Shown piece after piece: positions 46,665 to 58,800 of a stretch of DNA of 64,000 bases; position 1 is the stretch's first letter; every line of letters starts with the position of its first letter. The notes beneath the pieces were generated by a model, which searched no databases, was not told the DNA's origin, and saw nothing but the letters and a program-made list of their open reading frames with translations. The DNA comes from Conoideocrella luteorostrata (Eukaryota; Ascomycota; Sordariomycetes; Hypocreales; Clavicipitaceae). The position numbers were made by a program, and so were the translations under genes. The stretch covers positions 1 to 64,000 of the forward strand of contig JASWJB010000030.1 in assembly GCA_032433595.1 (NCBI GenBank), read 5' to 3'.

Positions 46665-48292
46665 TGGAACAGCATCTAAGAAAGAGAGCCAAAAAAAAAA
46701 AAAATGATGACCTGCAAAAGGGGTTGGCAGAGCGAGAAAAAAAAAAATTAAGCTGCGAACGTCAAGATATCGCCTTATCGCCACGATTCCAAAATGTACA
46801 CGGGCCGATGGAACAGTCTTTATCAGGGTCCGGAGGAGTCGGCATTGCCGATCAATGGATCCTGCCTCTCGCTATATTTAGCACTCTGCTTCAGTCACTC
46901 GCCCAAATAATAAAATAATGTAATTCCTGTTGGCAGGCAAGTACCCGAAAACCGAGTGCAGAAACATGGCAATTTACGAAGTTCTGGATTAATTACTATA
47001 CTTGCTCTACGAAGGATGACCTCGTTTGCGGGCTGCCTGTCATGAGCTGAGTCTGCATTGTCATCTTCGGTTTCACTCAGCTCCGACCGACGGAGGGCAG
47101 TAAGCAGAGGGCAATGTTCAGCCTGTAGGTTCGCAGCGGCGGCGGGGCTGATGTTTCGCTCCTGCTTACTTTACAATGTCATAATAATACCCAACAGCAG
47201 CCTATCCTAGGAGATGGGCTGCCAAAGTGGTGCAGCGTGGAAGGAAGAGGAGCCACGAGGACCCTGCATGATATAGTTGGAGGGCAGGGCTAGGGGCTGG
47301 CCCTGATACACAAAAGACGTATTAATGCTTTCATCGGGCTAAGATGTGCAGGGTCTGTTTCGGCAGAGTGCATGTTTTAGCCAGATGCAGGAGGCGCCGG
47401 CCTGAAAAGCTCGTTCACATCCATCGCGTGTGATCCTGAAGCGTCTTTTTTTATACAATGAACACATTTGATGGGCGGCAGCGGTGGCGTGCAGCCCGTA
47501 CAGTCAGTGCGTAGTGTACATAAGCAGCGCGGTGACAGGGTTCGCGGTGGCAAATACAGGCAGTCGGGGCAGACATAGGCTCTGTACTAGTAGTCCGTTA
47601 TACGGAACAAAGGGAGAACTGCATGTTACTCCGTATAGTGTGTGTAATCGCCGCGCGGGGACAACGAGCCAATTGCCAGCTACCTGTAGGCAAGGCACCG
47701 TTCTAACTACCTGTCTGTCCTTATGCAGCCTCCGGAGTAAAACGATGAGCTTAAAGCGTCAGCGTCGAACGGAGAATAGACTCCCAACGTCCCACTAACG
47801 TGCATGGTCGTATTACTGGCGAGTAACACCTGCGGCGAGAGCTTATTTGCCCCGCCGATTGGCCGAACGCGGGCAATATATTGCTGCGCTGTCGGTCCCA
47901 GGCCTCTGGAGATCCCCCAACCAGTGCTGTAGCCACCTGCGGGTTAGTTAGTTAGCAGTTAGGGTCGGAGCAGGTTCTGAACTATTAGCTAGCTGGCCGA
48001 CCAGGGGGCTTGCCGCTTTGCCGTCCTACCGCCCCGCGCTGGAGCTGATGAGTGTTGCAAGTCCGCCCCAGTAAATCCTCGATCCTTTTATGCCCATCAC
48101 CCACCCATCTGACACCCGGCTGACACCCGACTGACAGCTCCACCCCAGTCTACCCCTCCATTTTGCCACGAGGTCCTTAACCAGGACTGCGCTATGATAC
48201 CCCTCCGGCACGCTTCGACGTAGTATTAATTAATGTCTTTGCCGATGCTCTCTTTCGCTTCTTTACGTATCGCACATCTTGGCAAGGCAACC
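46665..48292. promoter_or_regulatory. Divergent upstream region of thioesterase and bZIP genes
   Basis: 1.6 kb lies between two outward genes. Poly-A runs at 46691..46704 and 46738..46747 lie in the thioesterase leader. Direct tracts CTGACACCCGGCTGACACCCGACTGACAG occur at 48109..48137, within 200 bp of the bZIP start. I found no gene here, and no exact TOXE-type box (ATCTCNCGNA) by eye. Confidence 0.4.
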
Positions 48293-49301
48293 ATGGACTC
48301 CGCAGGCATGGACCATGCACCGGCTCACGAGGCGAACCCTTCCCCAACTGCGGGTGGGCGACGAACGTCCGGCCGGCCCAAGATGAACTCCTACACCGAC
48401 CTGTTGAAGCCTGGCGAGAGCTGGGAGGACCTGCCCGACGCCGCTCAGCGCAGAAAGATACAAAACCGTCTGGCCCAAAGGGCATATCGTAAGTGCTTTC
48501 CGGTGGTGGACACCCGACCTCTCGTGGCTATCGGCCTGCCGCCATGAACCTGTGCTTACAAGTCCTCCTGCAAAAGGCCGCAACTTGAGAGACCGCACCA
48601 AGGAGGTTGAGCAACTCAAGAACCAGGTCAAGGAGCTCCAGCAGGCCATGACCACCAGCAATGGTAGTGCAACCGAGCTGGATGAGAACATGATACGGAC
48701 ATCATCTCAAGAGAGTGAATCGCCGGCCCGCAGTGAAGAGGTCGTCGCGGAGCCGGAATGGCACGGCACCTACTTGGACGGGTGGACTGTCACGCCAGAG
48801 CATGATATGCTACGCCAATGCCTCAACTGGCCGACAGACCTGGACCAAGAGCTCCACGACTGCTACGGAAAAAACTCGGACACAAGCATTCATGGGTCTG
48901 CTCCCGTCTCCTCCGTCTCGCCCAACTTGTCCACCTCTGCCTCGTCTGGCAGCGGCCAGCATTCTGTCTCGTGGCCAGCATCAGAAGCCCACGACGACTT
49001 CCAACCTCTCGACATGGATGACAGCATTTTCTATACCAATCCACCATCGCCGGGTACGATAGCGGATGCGCAACGGATGGTATTTCCCCATTTGGACCCT
49101 GAACCGTGTGTGGACGAGCCCTTGATTCACCTAGCCATTTCACGCGGAACCGTCAACTCCCTGAGGTTGCTTTTGAACACATATCCTCTTCTAATCAATG
49201 TGCGAGACAAGGCTGGCTACACGCCACTACAACGAGCCATCATCAGTGGGAAGACGGACATGATGTCGCTGCTCCTTGAGCGTGGTGCAGATCCAGCCTA
49301 G
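48293..49301 (+). CDS. bZIP-ankyrin transcription factor (TOXE/APS2-like)
   Basis: Exon 1 48293..48488 and exon 2 48577..49301, with an 88-bp intron inside the basic region, give 306 residues. Residues 52-70 form the basic DNA-binding region (QRRKIQNRLAQRAYRRNLRD), followed by a short, weak heptad segment (EVEQLKNQVKEL). The C-terminal 60 residues are ankyrin-like: PLIHLAISRGTVNSLRLLLN and GYTPLQRAIISGKTDMMSLL. The combination of bZIP basic region and C-terminal ankyrin repeats is that of TOXE (HC-toxin) and APS2 (apicidin) pathway regulators. TOXE has about four repeats; only about two are visible here. I chose ATG 48293 for its context (CAACCATGGAC); an in-frame ATG at 48233 would add 20 residues. 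It is the likely local regulator. Confidence 0.85.
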
Positions 49302-50196
49302 TCCGCAATGATCCAGGCGTACCTTGTTTTTTTTTGGGGAGGGGGGGGTTGGGCGGGGTTTCTTTAGGTATGTCTTATGCTTTCTGGCCAGGTGAATGGA
49401 GTTTGGACAAGCCCGGGTGTAAAGATGGTATTTTCACGACCTCGGGTGGCATTTATTGTATTCATTGTCACTTCTTGTCACTTAAAATTATGAGGTATAT
49501 TTGCTGCTACCTAAGTTAAGTAAGCCATATGCATCTGTATTTAGACTATCATGCAGTTGCCTATACGACAACTCCATCTGCACTGTCGCTCAAAAGACGG
49601 CCGTATTGCAATCTGATCTGAATTGTACCCAAGTTGTCAATGAGATAATTAAACATGTACTGAATATGACGCTACTGGCTGTCTAGTTGACTACAGTGGG
49701 ACGTCCAGTAATTCCGAGCCAAGAAATAACCAAATCTCCTAGCGTGGTGGCTCGGAATGGCTGCTCGGGGACTGTATCATGCGGTGGATGGAAAAGATCC
49801 AGTCAAGTCGTCTCTAGGTACCTCACCCTGGTCTTTTACGCGCTATGGATAAGAAAGCTCTAATAATGGCTCTCGGTATATATATTAAAAAAAAAAAAAA
49901 AAGGTATAATATCTTAACAGATGCCGTAAAATACATCCAAATCAATTTTATTTTATTTTATTTCTACAGCGCAATGACATTATAACCTTCAACGGACCCC
50001 AAACCTTTTCGAGAAAGGATCAACCACAGCGCAAAACGTCCTAATACCAACTAGTACCAGCTGGAATGAGCTGTTTTAAGCAGCTTCCTTAGCGCCGAAG
50101 GCTACTGCAGGTCACCCCAGTAGCGCCAGCTGCCGGCCAATAAAGCTCCATGCGGCGTACTCCGTACTCCGTAGTTCGTGGTGAGTTTCGGCACAC
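49302..50196. other. 3' region between convergent bZIP and aminotransferase genes
   Basis: It contains T and G runs at 49326..49350 and an A run at 49887..49902. TACTCCGTACTCCGTAG occurs at 50158, just after the aminotransferase stop. No gene is seen. Confidence 0.5.
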
Positions 50197-51591
50197 TCAG
50201 TAACCTGTCACTTCAAAGCACCACCCATCGCTGTCTGCACGCTTTCCTTGCTGGATGTCCAGCAAGATGCGCGCAAGATCAACAAGTCTTCCGTCGCCGC
50301 CCGCCTTGAAGACGTGCTTTTCCTGTGTGGACAGGCGGTCTAGGGAAGAAATGGGGACGGCTGCGGCTGCGGTGCCGACGGCAATGATCTCATCCAAGCC
50401 CCCCAGAGAGGAGAACGGCAACTGATGTTTGGAGGGTTCGGTGTCAGTCCAGACTGATACGTGGCAGGCATGCGTGGACAATTGAGGAGGCAAGTGGAGA
50501 GGAGGATAGTGGGAAGAGGACAAAGAAAAAAAGACCCAACTTACAGGAGACTTGTCAACTGTCCAGCCTTCCCTCTTGGCGAGGGCCTCGAGGCTTGAGC
50601 TGGTCGCGCTCTCGATGGCACTTTCCGAGATCGGTACCACGAGGACATCTTTGCCGTCGACGACTTTGTGTCCGAGGAAGCCGCTGGTAGCAAACTCCTC
50701 GACGTTTGTTTGCGTTGCGCTGTCGAGATGCAGTGTGACATGGTAGCCCATTTTCATGGCCTTGGCGGCATGCCTCCAGACCTTTTTGCCCAGCCGCCGA
50801 AACGTGTTAGCGGGCACTTCTTACAAAATTCTCGAATCGATGGCGGGAAAACTCTGGCCATATTGACTTACCGGAGAATAGTTGCCTCCAACCTTGAACT
50901 GGCCCATGCCTCTGGATGCGGCCCGGTCAAACTCGTCGCACACGACACCCTTGATGCCGTCGACGCCGTGGTACGCCTTGGCAGGGTGGCAGTACACGGC
51001 GAAGACAGTCTCCTCGCAGGGCCCCAGCGGCAGACCGTCCGACGCGCCAAACAGTACCGGACGGATGTACAGGAAGCCTGCAGCGTCAACTGGGGGCACG
51101 TACTCCGCATTGGCAGCGACAGCTCTGCGCACGCACTCGAGGAAGAGCTCCTCGGGGACCGGCGGCAGGCACACCGACGCCGCAGACCGCGCCATGCGAG
51201 CAGCATGGAACGAAGGTCGAAAGACGGCAACCCTCTCCGCATGGGTCTGGGTACGCACCTGGCGCACAGCCTTGAGGCCCTCGTAGCACTGCTGCCCGTA
51301 GTTGAGGCCAGGGCTGATGCCAGAGACGGAGATATTATTCCCATGCACGAGGACGGGGGTGCTCCACGACTGGGTCGACTTGTAGAAGCGGGCCTCGACG
51401 TGTCCGTTGACCGCAATGTGGTTGGTCATGTCCAGCCGCGCCCAATCTGTACACGATGGAAAGTCAGCATTATTGTCTGCAGAGTAACCAAAAAAACCAA
51501 ATATTGGGCCTATCATTTGCTGCAAGGTTTGGTGCTCACCTAAGCCCGCTTTGGGGGCGGGAGGGGCTTCTGTTGTGACGAAAGATCCCAT
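50197..51591 (-). CDS. Branched-chain-type amino acid aminotransferase (PLP class IV, TOXF/APS4-like)
   Basis: Four exons, 51540..51591, 50872..51446, 50545..50781 and 50197..50421, encode 362 residues. Introns 2 and 3 end at acceptors preceded by GCTAACAC and GACTGACAC branch sites; these choices restore the family alignment (NYSP|VWRHA and DKSP|LPFSS). Class IV blocks are in order: ISPGLNYGQQCYEGLKA, the PLP-lysine motif FKVGGNYSP (about Lys202), TLHLDSATQTNVEEFATSGF and EIIAVGTAAAAVPISSL. These enzymes move the amino group between glutamate and branched-chain or related 2-oxo acids. The short N-terminus, without a clear mitochondrial presequence, fits a pathway-specific copy. Beside a bZIP-ankyrin gene it recalls TOXF and APS4, which are thought to supply unusual amino acids for cyclic peptides. 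Confidence 0.92.
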
Positions 51592-53029
51592 TTTGATTGC
51601 GCTGAGGGTATTTTGGGGTTTCTGGAATAACAAGAAGTGGGGAAAGGGTAGCTTGTGACTTTGCAACCCAAAGACAAATTCAAAATTGAAGGTTAGAATT
51701 TGGTAACCCTATCACAGACCGTTTCAAGTGCCGGGCGCGCTGTTAACATATAACCTGGTATAAGCCGCGCAAAGTCCAGAGCAGTAAGTCAGACCTAGAA
51801 ATCCTTTCTCCTCAATGTCTTTATGGCGTATTGTCAGATAGATCTTCACCTCTCTATGGCCGCTGTTTTTATAAAACTCCTCCTGTTTAATGACTGTCAT
51901 GGCGGAGATATTGCGGACCGGGCGGCGAAGCTCGTTCGCCTTCCGTAGTAAGCAACTTCACGCATTTATGACGGGACGATAGCCGGTAGCTGACGCCACA
52001 CATTGCAGGCATCGCAGTCCACCCCGGAAGTGGAGAAACATGGCGTAGGAGGAGGGGTGATAAAACAATAGTAAGTAATTAGTGTCGAGTAAGCCGCATC
52101 AATCCCCCTGAGAAGCGGGGAGTCGTGGCGCAAGGAAAGCCATGATAACACAGTAGCAAACAATGAATGCCCAGTAAGCTACAGAAGTGGCGGAATCTTC
52201 ATCATGCTTCAGAAACTCCAGCTTCCTCCACGCACTCTTACTCTCTGTCTCTCCCTCTGCCTCTCGCTGTGCGTTCGGCGGCGCCGAATATTGGTATGCG
52301 GTCAGATGCAGGGCGGATAGAAAACAGATCTTAAGGCAGCGCTGTCCGAATCAATAGTCGAATGGAGTAGGTGCCGGTTACAGATCCAATCGGATGACAG
52401 CAAAACAGACATGCTTCCGTAGGGTAGCCTCACCGGCCCGGCATGAGTTGCAGTGCATTTCACCGACTCGTGAGCTTCAGGAATCGTCGCCCTATTAACA
52501 CCCAACTACGAAAAACCTGGTCCGCTCTTTCTCCCACAATCCCGTGACAAGATATGTACATGTAATATTGTACATGTATATTGTATATGTATATCCGAAG
52601 CTGTGCCAGCGGCAACACAGCCCGTCTCCAGCGATGTTTGACACTGATTTCCCTTGTAACTAGTTGCACGAGAAGCCAGCCACACGCAGCCACGCAGGCA
52701 TCATCTGTTACAATACCGTAGATTACTCGCTTGCGCCACATATATCATGCAACGGACACGTGTCTACGCTGTGCAATGTATCCAAGAAAGATCCTCACGG
52801 CGGCCATTTATGCAGCATGTTAAGGCACAGGCATTGTAAGGTATTCAGTAATGTATATAATAAATGCATAAAATCTCACAAATAGCGTACATTTGCAGGT
52901 ACATGGAACGTTCTAAAAAAAACAAAATCTCTCGTCGTTTTCTAACGAAAAACTTCCAAACTGAAAATGAAAAACGGGCCATTTTCCCACCCGGCCATTC
53001 CCACCATTTTTTCCAAAGTAATCGACATA
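51592..53029. promoter_or_regulatory. Upstream region of the aminotransferase, 3' side of the P450
   Basis: No gene is seen in 1.4 kb. A nested palindromic stretch around 52553..52592 repeats TGTACATGTA and GTATATGTATA. A CT-rich tract lies at 52237..52266. Confidence 0.4.
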
Positions 53030-54800
53030 TCAGAGCGCCCCCTCGCGTCTGGTAAACTGTAGCCATGGACCGTTCTTCTGTCCTGTGATATGGTCGCGCA
53101 GCTGGTACTCATTCTCTCTATGTCTACCATGCTCGGCGCCGGCGGAGCCACGGCCGACTTTGCCCAACTCACCCTCTGCGAATTGGAAGTCGCCATAGCA
53201 GAGCACGGTGGCCAAGGTGGTCATGATCTCGTGGTAGGCAAGGCCTCTGCCCAGACAGCCGCGCATGCCCATCGAGAACGGGCAAAAGACACTCCTGGCA
53301 CGCTTGATGCTGCCGGTGCCGTCGTCCTCGAGCCAGCGCTCGGGGCAGTAGGTGAATGGTTCGCTGTAGTACCGAGGGTCATGATGGATGGCGTACAGCG
53401 GCACGGCGACGTTGAAGCCAGCTGGGATATGGTTGCCAGCCACATTAATGCCCTCAGTCAGCAGCTCTCTGGTCAGGGCGGCGCCATTTGGCGGGCTCAT
53501 GCGAAGCGCTTCGTCGATACAAGCCCGCAGGTAGGAGCACGAAGACAACTCCGGCCCCGAAGCAGCGTCCTCAGCGCCGAGCGGCTTGGCCGCAAATGCC
53601 TGCCGAACCTCACGAGCGGCCTTTTCGTACGCATACTTGTTATCAGCCAAGTAGAAGAGCACAGATGAGATTGCCGTAGAGGTGGTATCGGAGCCGGCAA
53701 CGACCAGAGTCGTGCTTTCGCTCACCATTTCCATCGAATTAAATCCCCGGCCTGAATCCGGATCCTTGGCCACAGCCAGCGCACTGTAGATGTCGTTGCG
53801 TGGCGGACAAGGATCCAAGGCCTGGGGAGACCACTTGCCGAGGGCTCGATCGGCACGCTCCCGAACAGCCCGGACCACGAATCGGAGGAAGCGGTTGCGC
53901 GCGATGAGCGCCTCGCGAAAGAAGTATCCATCGATGAACCGGAACCAGGAGATAAAGGGAAGATAGACGAGCACGGACATGCGCACGTTGGATTTGTCTA
54001 TAACATGAGGCATGTATCGGAATTTCTCGTTGCCCAAGAGGTTGTAGCTGGCGCTGAAGACAAGGTCGGACATCAGATCAAACGTCAAGTAGCCACACCA
54101 CTCAGACATGTCCATGGGCTTGCCGAGCTCGCCCGTCTTGGCAGGGAACACGAGATCGCAGAACTTGCGGACGTGGATGGCAATGCGCGGGTCCATTCCT
54201 CGCTGTGCCTTTTCGGCTACAGTCGTCGACACGAGGCGCCTGCGCCAGAGGTGTTCATTGCCCCCGCGCAAGCTGAACGTGCTGGCTACGTTGGACTCCA
54301 ATACTTTGTAATGTGCGCTTTTCACCACGTTAGAGTGCGCTTTCGATGAATATATGGCCTGTAAGCCCTCGGCACTTCGGATAAAAACAGTGTCGGGCAT
54401 GTGTCGGACAAAGTCGCCTAGTGCATCAGTGTTAGAAAGAAAATCTCACTATCTATAATGAAAATGACTCCCGTTCACTCTTTCACTCACCATATTTCTC
54501 GTGCATTCGCCACATATCAATATGGGCATCGCCCTTCCACGCATAATAGGCACCATATGCATTGCTAAATTTTGCAAGGAAAGGACCAGGATATTTGGCC
54601 AACGGGTGCAAAGTCAGGGCATAGAGAAATCGCAAAAAGAACTAAAATGGTTTGAGGATTGTCAGTGAAAGATTGCACACACACATACAAGCCCGGGTGG
54701 AGGGCTCGGAACACAACCCAAGAAAGGTTCTCACATATAATACAACGCATCCAGCAGTGCCCAGCAGTGCTGCTTGTAGCGGTATGTTTTGTAGCGCCAT
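53030..54800 (-). CDS. Cytochrome P450 monooxygenase
   Basis: Three exons, 54735..54800, 54491..54641 and 53030..54417, encode 534 residues. The introns (93 and 73 bp) have GTGAG donors and TTTTAG/CACTAG acceptors. The N-terminus is a membrane anchor (AALLGTAGCVVLYFFLRFLY) followed by the proline hinge HPLAKYPGPF. All core motifs are present: I-helix AGSDTTS, K-helix EALR, the PERW block and the haem loop FSMGMRGCLG with Cys460 as thiolate ligand. It therefore looks catalytically competent and ER-bound, needing a P450 reductase. Its substrate is unknown. Its place between the aminotransferase and the ABC exporter, on the same strand, suggests tailoring of the same product; apicidin loci also carry P450s. 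Confidence 0.93.
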
Positions 54801-55864
54801 ATCTCTTAAGGATGAAACGGTAGTACGTTGTAGTTGGGGCTGTGTTTTGGCGGTGCTGGTAACGACTGCAAATCTTAAGCACTAAATAGGCTATTTTATG
54901 CAAGCCAAAAAAAAACGAGTGAACTAATGTGATCGAAAGTTTTTGATAGGTGCCGTATCTCGTCTTTAAACCTTTACGCGAGCAGCCTTGTCTTGGCTTG
55001 CATGGTATTACTAAAGTATCTTCAAGTATATGGCCTTGCGGGCTCCCCGCCGAGTCAGTAGAGAAGTGTCAACCTTGTAGGATCTATGGGGCTCTTTCAC
55101 GCTATAGTAATGAATAGTAAAGTAATATGTCAACGGATCCTCATCAAACTATTGGCAAAGCCTGCCAGAGAGGACGGTCTAGACCATGGACTCTGGCATA
55201 AGCCAAGGCAGCAAGGGACAGGTTCCTGCAGACAGCGCGTTTTCCTTTTCTTAGACAAGATCATCGAAGGACATGTGCCCATAATGAGAATATTTTACTA
55301 ACAGTGAGACTACCACATAGTAACTTACAAAAAACAAGAGCTAAAGCAGCAAGCTGTGCAGCCAAAGTTCTAGATCCGGCAGTCTTTCGTCCTGCGGACG
55401 GGTATAGAAGAATATCGTTGATCCGGTGGCAACATATTGATTGATCCAGTGCAAAATTCTGAGTCACTGTCGTGACAAAATATTTCCTCATTTGGTTGTG
55501 CAGCCAGAAAATTATGATCTGAGCTGGTGATTTGTAAGGACGCCCATGAGGGCATTTGACTAGTCAAATACTATTCTCGAATACTCATTGAAATCTCTAT
55601 CAGTCGGATAAGGATCACCTGACATCATCTTTGCCAGAGCTCTCTGCCGATACAGTTTGTTGCATTGAGTCATCAGAGTTGTCTTTGCCCGAACTTGTGG
55701 GGTTGAAATTGTTTAGAAATGTAGATGTGGGTGGATTATAGGAAGCAATTCACAAGATAAAGACTAAAGCCGTTTCGTGTCTAAAATTCTGGCCCGCCGC
55801 ATTTTATTGTCTACATGCAAATATGTTCCCTAATCCGGCTCACTATTGCTCTGTGCCCACCATT
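54801..55864. promoter_or_regulatory. P450 upstream region and ABC transporter 3' region
   Basis: No supported gene in 1.06 kb. Short minus-strand frames at 55261..55567 have no family resemblance. Confidence 0.4.
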
Positions 55865-58800
55865 CTAGTGGTCATCGAACACTAACGTCCCGCTGCGGCT
55901 CTCGTCTACTAGCTCGCCGCCCTCACCCTCAATCCTGTCCCATTTCTCTTCTCCCATGCCATTCATGTCCCTGTAGAGCTTCCTAAACAGGGTGTCTCCG
56001 TCGCGTAGTTTTGCAGGCTCGTCCCACTCGGCCAGCCGTCCCGCATCAATCACGGCTATGCGGTCAAAATCCATAATCGTGTCCAATCTGTGCGCAACAG
56101 CGATAATTGTGTGTTTCTGAAACCTCTCTCTAATGATTCTCTGCATCATGGCGTCCGTTTCAACATCCACTGCCGCCGTGGACTCATCAAGTACAAGGAT
56201 TGTGGACTGACGCATCGAAGCACGTGCAAGACAGACTAGCTGCCTCTGGCCGTGAGAAACGACGTTGGCTTGCATGGGTGCGTCAAGACCACCAAGGGCA
56301 TCGAAAACGTCCCAAAGGCCAATCATGCGAAGTGCTTCTACGATATCTTCATCCGGTCTCTCACCCAGGGGATCGATGTTGAAGCGGACGGTGCCTGGAA
56401 GCAGGTACGCGTCCTGTGGCAGGGCAATGATGCGCGAGCGAACATCCTGGCGTGATATAGTTGTGATATCAATGCCATCTATGCGAACTCTGCCAGCTGA
56501 GATCTCTATCATTCTAAAGAGAGTTGCTACCAGAGTGCTCTTACCACTTCCTGACCGCCCGCAGATACCAATCCGCTGGCCAGCCTCGATCTGGAAGGAG
56601 ATGCCTTTTAGGACAGGATCAGTGCCATCTGCTTGATACGATGCAACGACATTGTCGAACTCGATCCCACCATGCTGCGGCCACTGCGGCGACAGCGGCT
56701 CCTTCTCGCAGGGCCGATGCTCTGGCTCCACCGTGGTAGCAAAACTGCGAACGCGGCTGACAGCACCGATGGAAGTCTCCAGCTGCGTCCAGAAAATAAT
56801 CAGCTTCTTTATGGCGCCGCCAAACCCGACAATGTTGACAAGTGCGAGGCCAATGAGACCAGCGTCGCTCTGGCCCTTAAGCTTAACAGTGATAATGGAC
56901 AATGTGATGGCCATGCCGGCGGCTACAAGGTCCAGCACAAGACCGAGCCATTTCTGGACGGACAAGAGAGCATAGAACGGCTTCTGAGATTCATTGATGC
57001 GATCAACGTTGCGCTTGATGTACTCCTCTTCCCACCCGAAAGCCCGTATCGTGACCACGCCACTCAGTGTTTCGAGGAAGTGAGAGAACAGAGGGGCTTT
57101 TGCTTCAACGTCGAGGAGACGTAGCGTGCGGGAGGTCCGGAGATAGAACGCTTGGAGTATGGCTACTGTCAGGAAGATGAAAGGAAGAGCAGCACCCAGA
57201 TACTTTGAGTTCACCGCCATAAGCAGTGTCTGGGCGGTGATGACGAAGAAAATCATGGTGGTCTGAACGAGGGCAACGGGCAACTCTAAATCAATGAGTT
57301 CCAGATCCTGACTAAATCGGTTGGTGATGGAGCCCTTATCAGTCTTGTAGAACAGCGACATCGGTGCACCCATGACTGTCTGGAGGAGCCTGGCGTGAAT
57401 GGTTCTGGCGACGCGAGGAGCTAGACTCATGACGAAGAATGTGCAAGCAGAGATGAGAGAAAACACAGCCAGAATACCGATGAGCAGATATATGCCCCAG
57501 TAGTATGCGGCCTTTTCACCGGGATGCGCCGTGTTGTATTTTGCCCATCGCTCCGCCCAGGCTTGGGAGAAGATGATGACGAAGCCAAAGACGGCACTGA
57601 TGGCGACGAAAATGCCCCATCGCATCCATCCGAAGCATTGGATATAGTACATGTATACAGAAAAATCGCTGGCTTGGGCGTCGATTTGGTCCATCCGAGG
57701 GAGCGCCAACTTGGATTCATCACTTTCGGCGGCTCCAGCAGCCTGGCTAGCATCTACCTCTTTGTGGATATCTTGCCGCTCCTGAACTTGGAGCCCCTGA
57801 ACGTAGCCGCCGTCAGATGTAGAGAGGTCATAGAAAGTGCCCTGCTCGACGATATTACCACCCTGTCCAAGAGCAATGATGTAGTCAGCCTCAGGCAGAC
57901 GGTGAATAGCATGGGTAGCAAAGATGACGGTAATGCCATGCTTGGTGAGCAATCCGTATCGGCCAAAAAGTGACGAGAAGACTGCCTTTTCTGTAGTTGC
58001 ATCAAGGCCGCTGAGGACGTCGTCCAGCAAAATGGTCCTCTTCCGAGAGTACACTGCCCGGGCGAGTGACAGGCGCATTTGCTGTCCTCCGCTCAATCCG
58101 ATTCCTTGACTACCTACAACGGTTTGGTCGCCCTGTGGCAACTGCGATATGTCCTGAGCCAGTGCGCACGATACGACCACAGTTGCATACCAGGTCTTGT
58201 CCAACTCGAAGCCGCCTGTGATGTTTTGCTGCACTGTGGTGTTTGTGATCCACGGTGATTGTGAACAGAACGCAGCTTCGGCGAGAGAGCCATTGACTGA
58301 TCCTCCGCTAAGTCGAGTCTCTTTTAATAGTGTGTAGAGCAGTGTAGATTTTCCGCAGCCAACAGGACCGACAATTATAGTCAGCTTGCCACTTGGCACC
58401 TTGAAAGTCAAATCCCTGAGTACCGGCGAATTCTGCTTCCATTCTGCAGACACATGTTGGAATTCGATGGCAGTGGCGGACAAATCATCCTTGTCTGGGG
58501 GTAGTACTTTGGTTGATATGTAATCCAATGCGGATATGCAATCCAATGCAAATCCATTTGCCTCTATAGCGGGCAAGACAAGTGAAGCAGCCGGGTCCCG
58601 GCCGTCTCGAGCGAGGCCAGTCGTCATGGCGCCAGATTCCCGGGGAACGACTCTGGTTTGTTTGTCCAAGTAGCTATGAATTCGACCGAAACATCCGATG
58701 GCGCCAACAAGGCCAGCGAGACCATCGATCAGCAGAGCCATAGGTCCCAGTAAAAGCTGCAGAAGGACCAGCGTGGTCAAAACTTTGGATACATCCATGA

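Noticed and set aside
50782..50817. Aminotransferase exon 3 starting at 50817
   Set aside because: That boundary breaks the phase; an acceptor ending at 50782, with GCTAACAC before it, keeps the frame and the family alignment.
46665..55864. TOXE-type box (ATCTCNCGNA) or Api-box (TGACGTGA) in the cluster promoters
   Set aside because: I scanned by eye and found near matches only, none exact.
54891..55864. Short minus-strand frames between P450 and ABC gene
   Set aside because: They carry no recognisable domain and fit chance frames in intergenic DNA.
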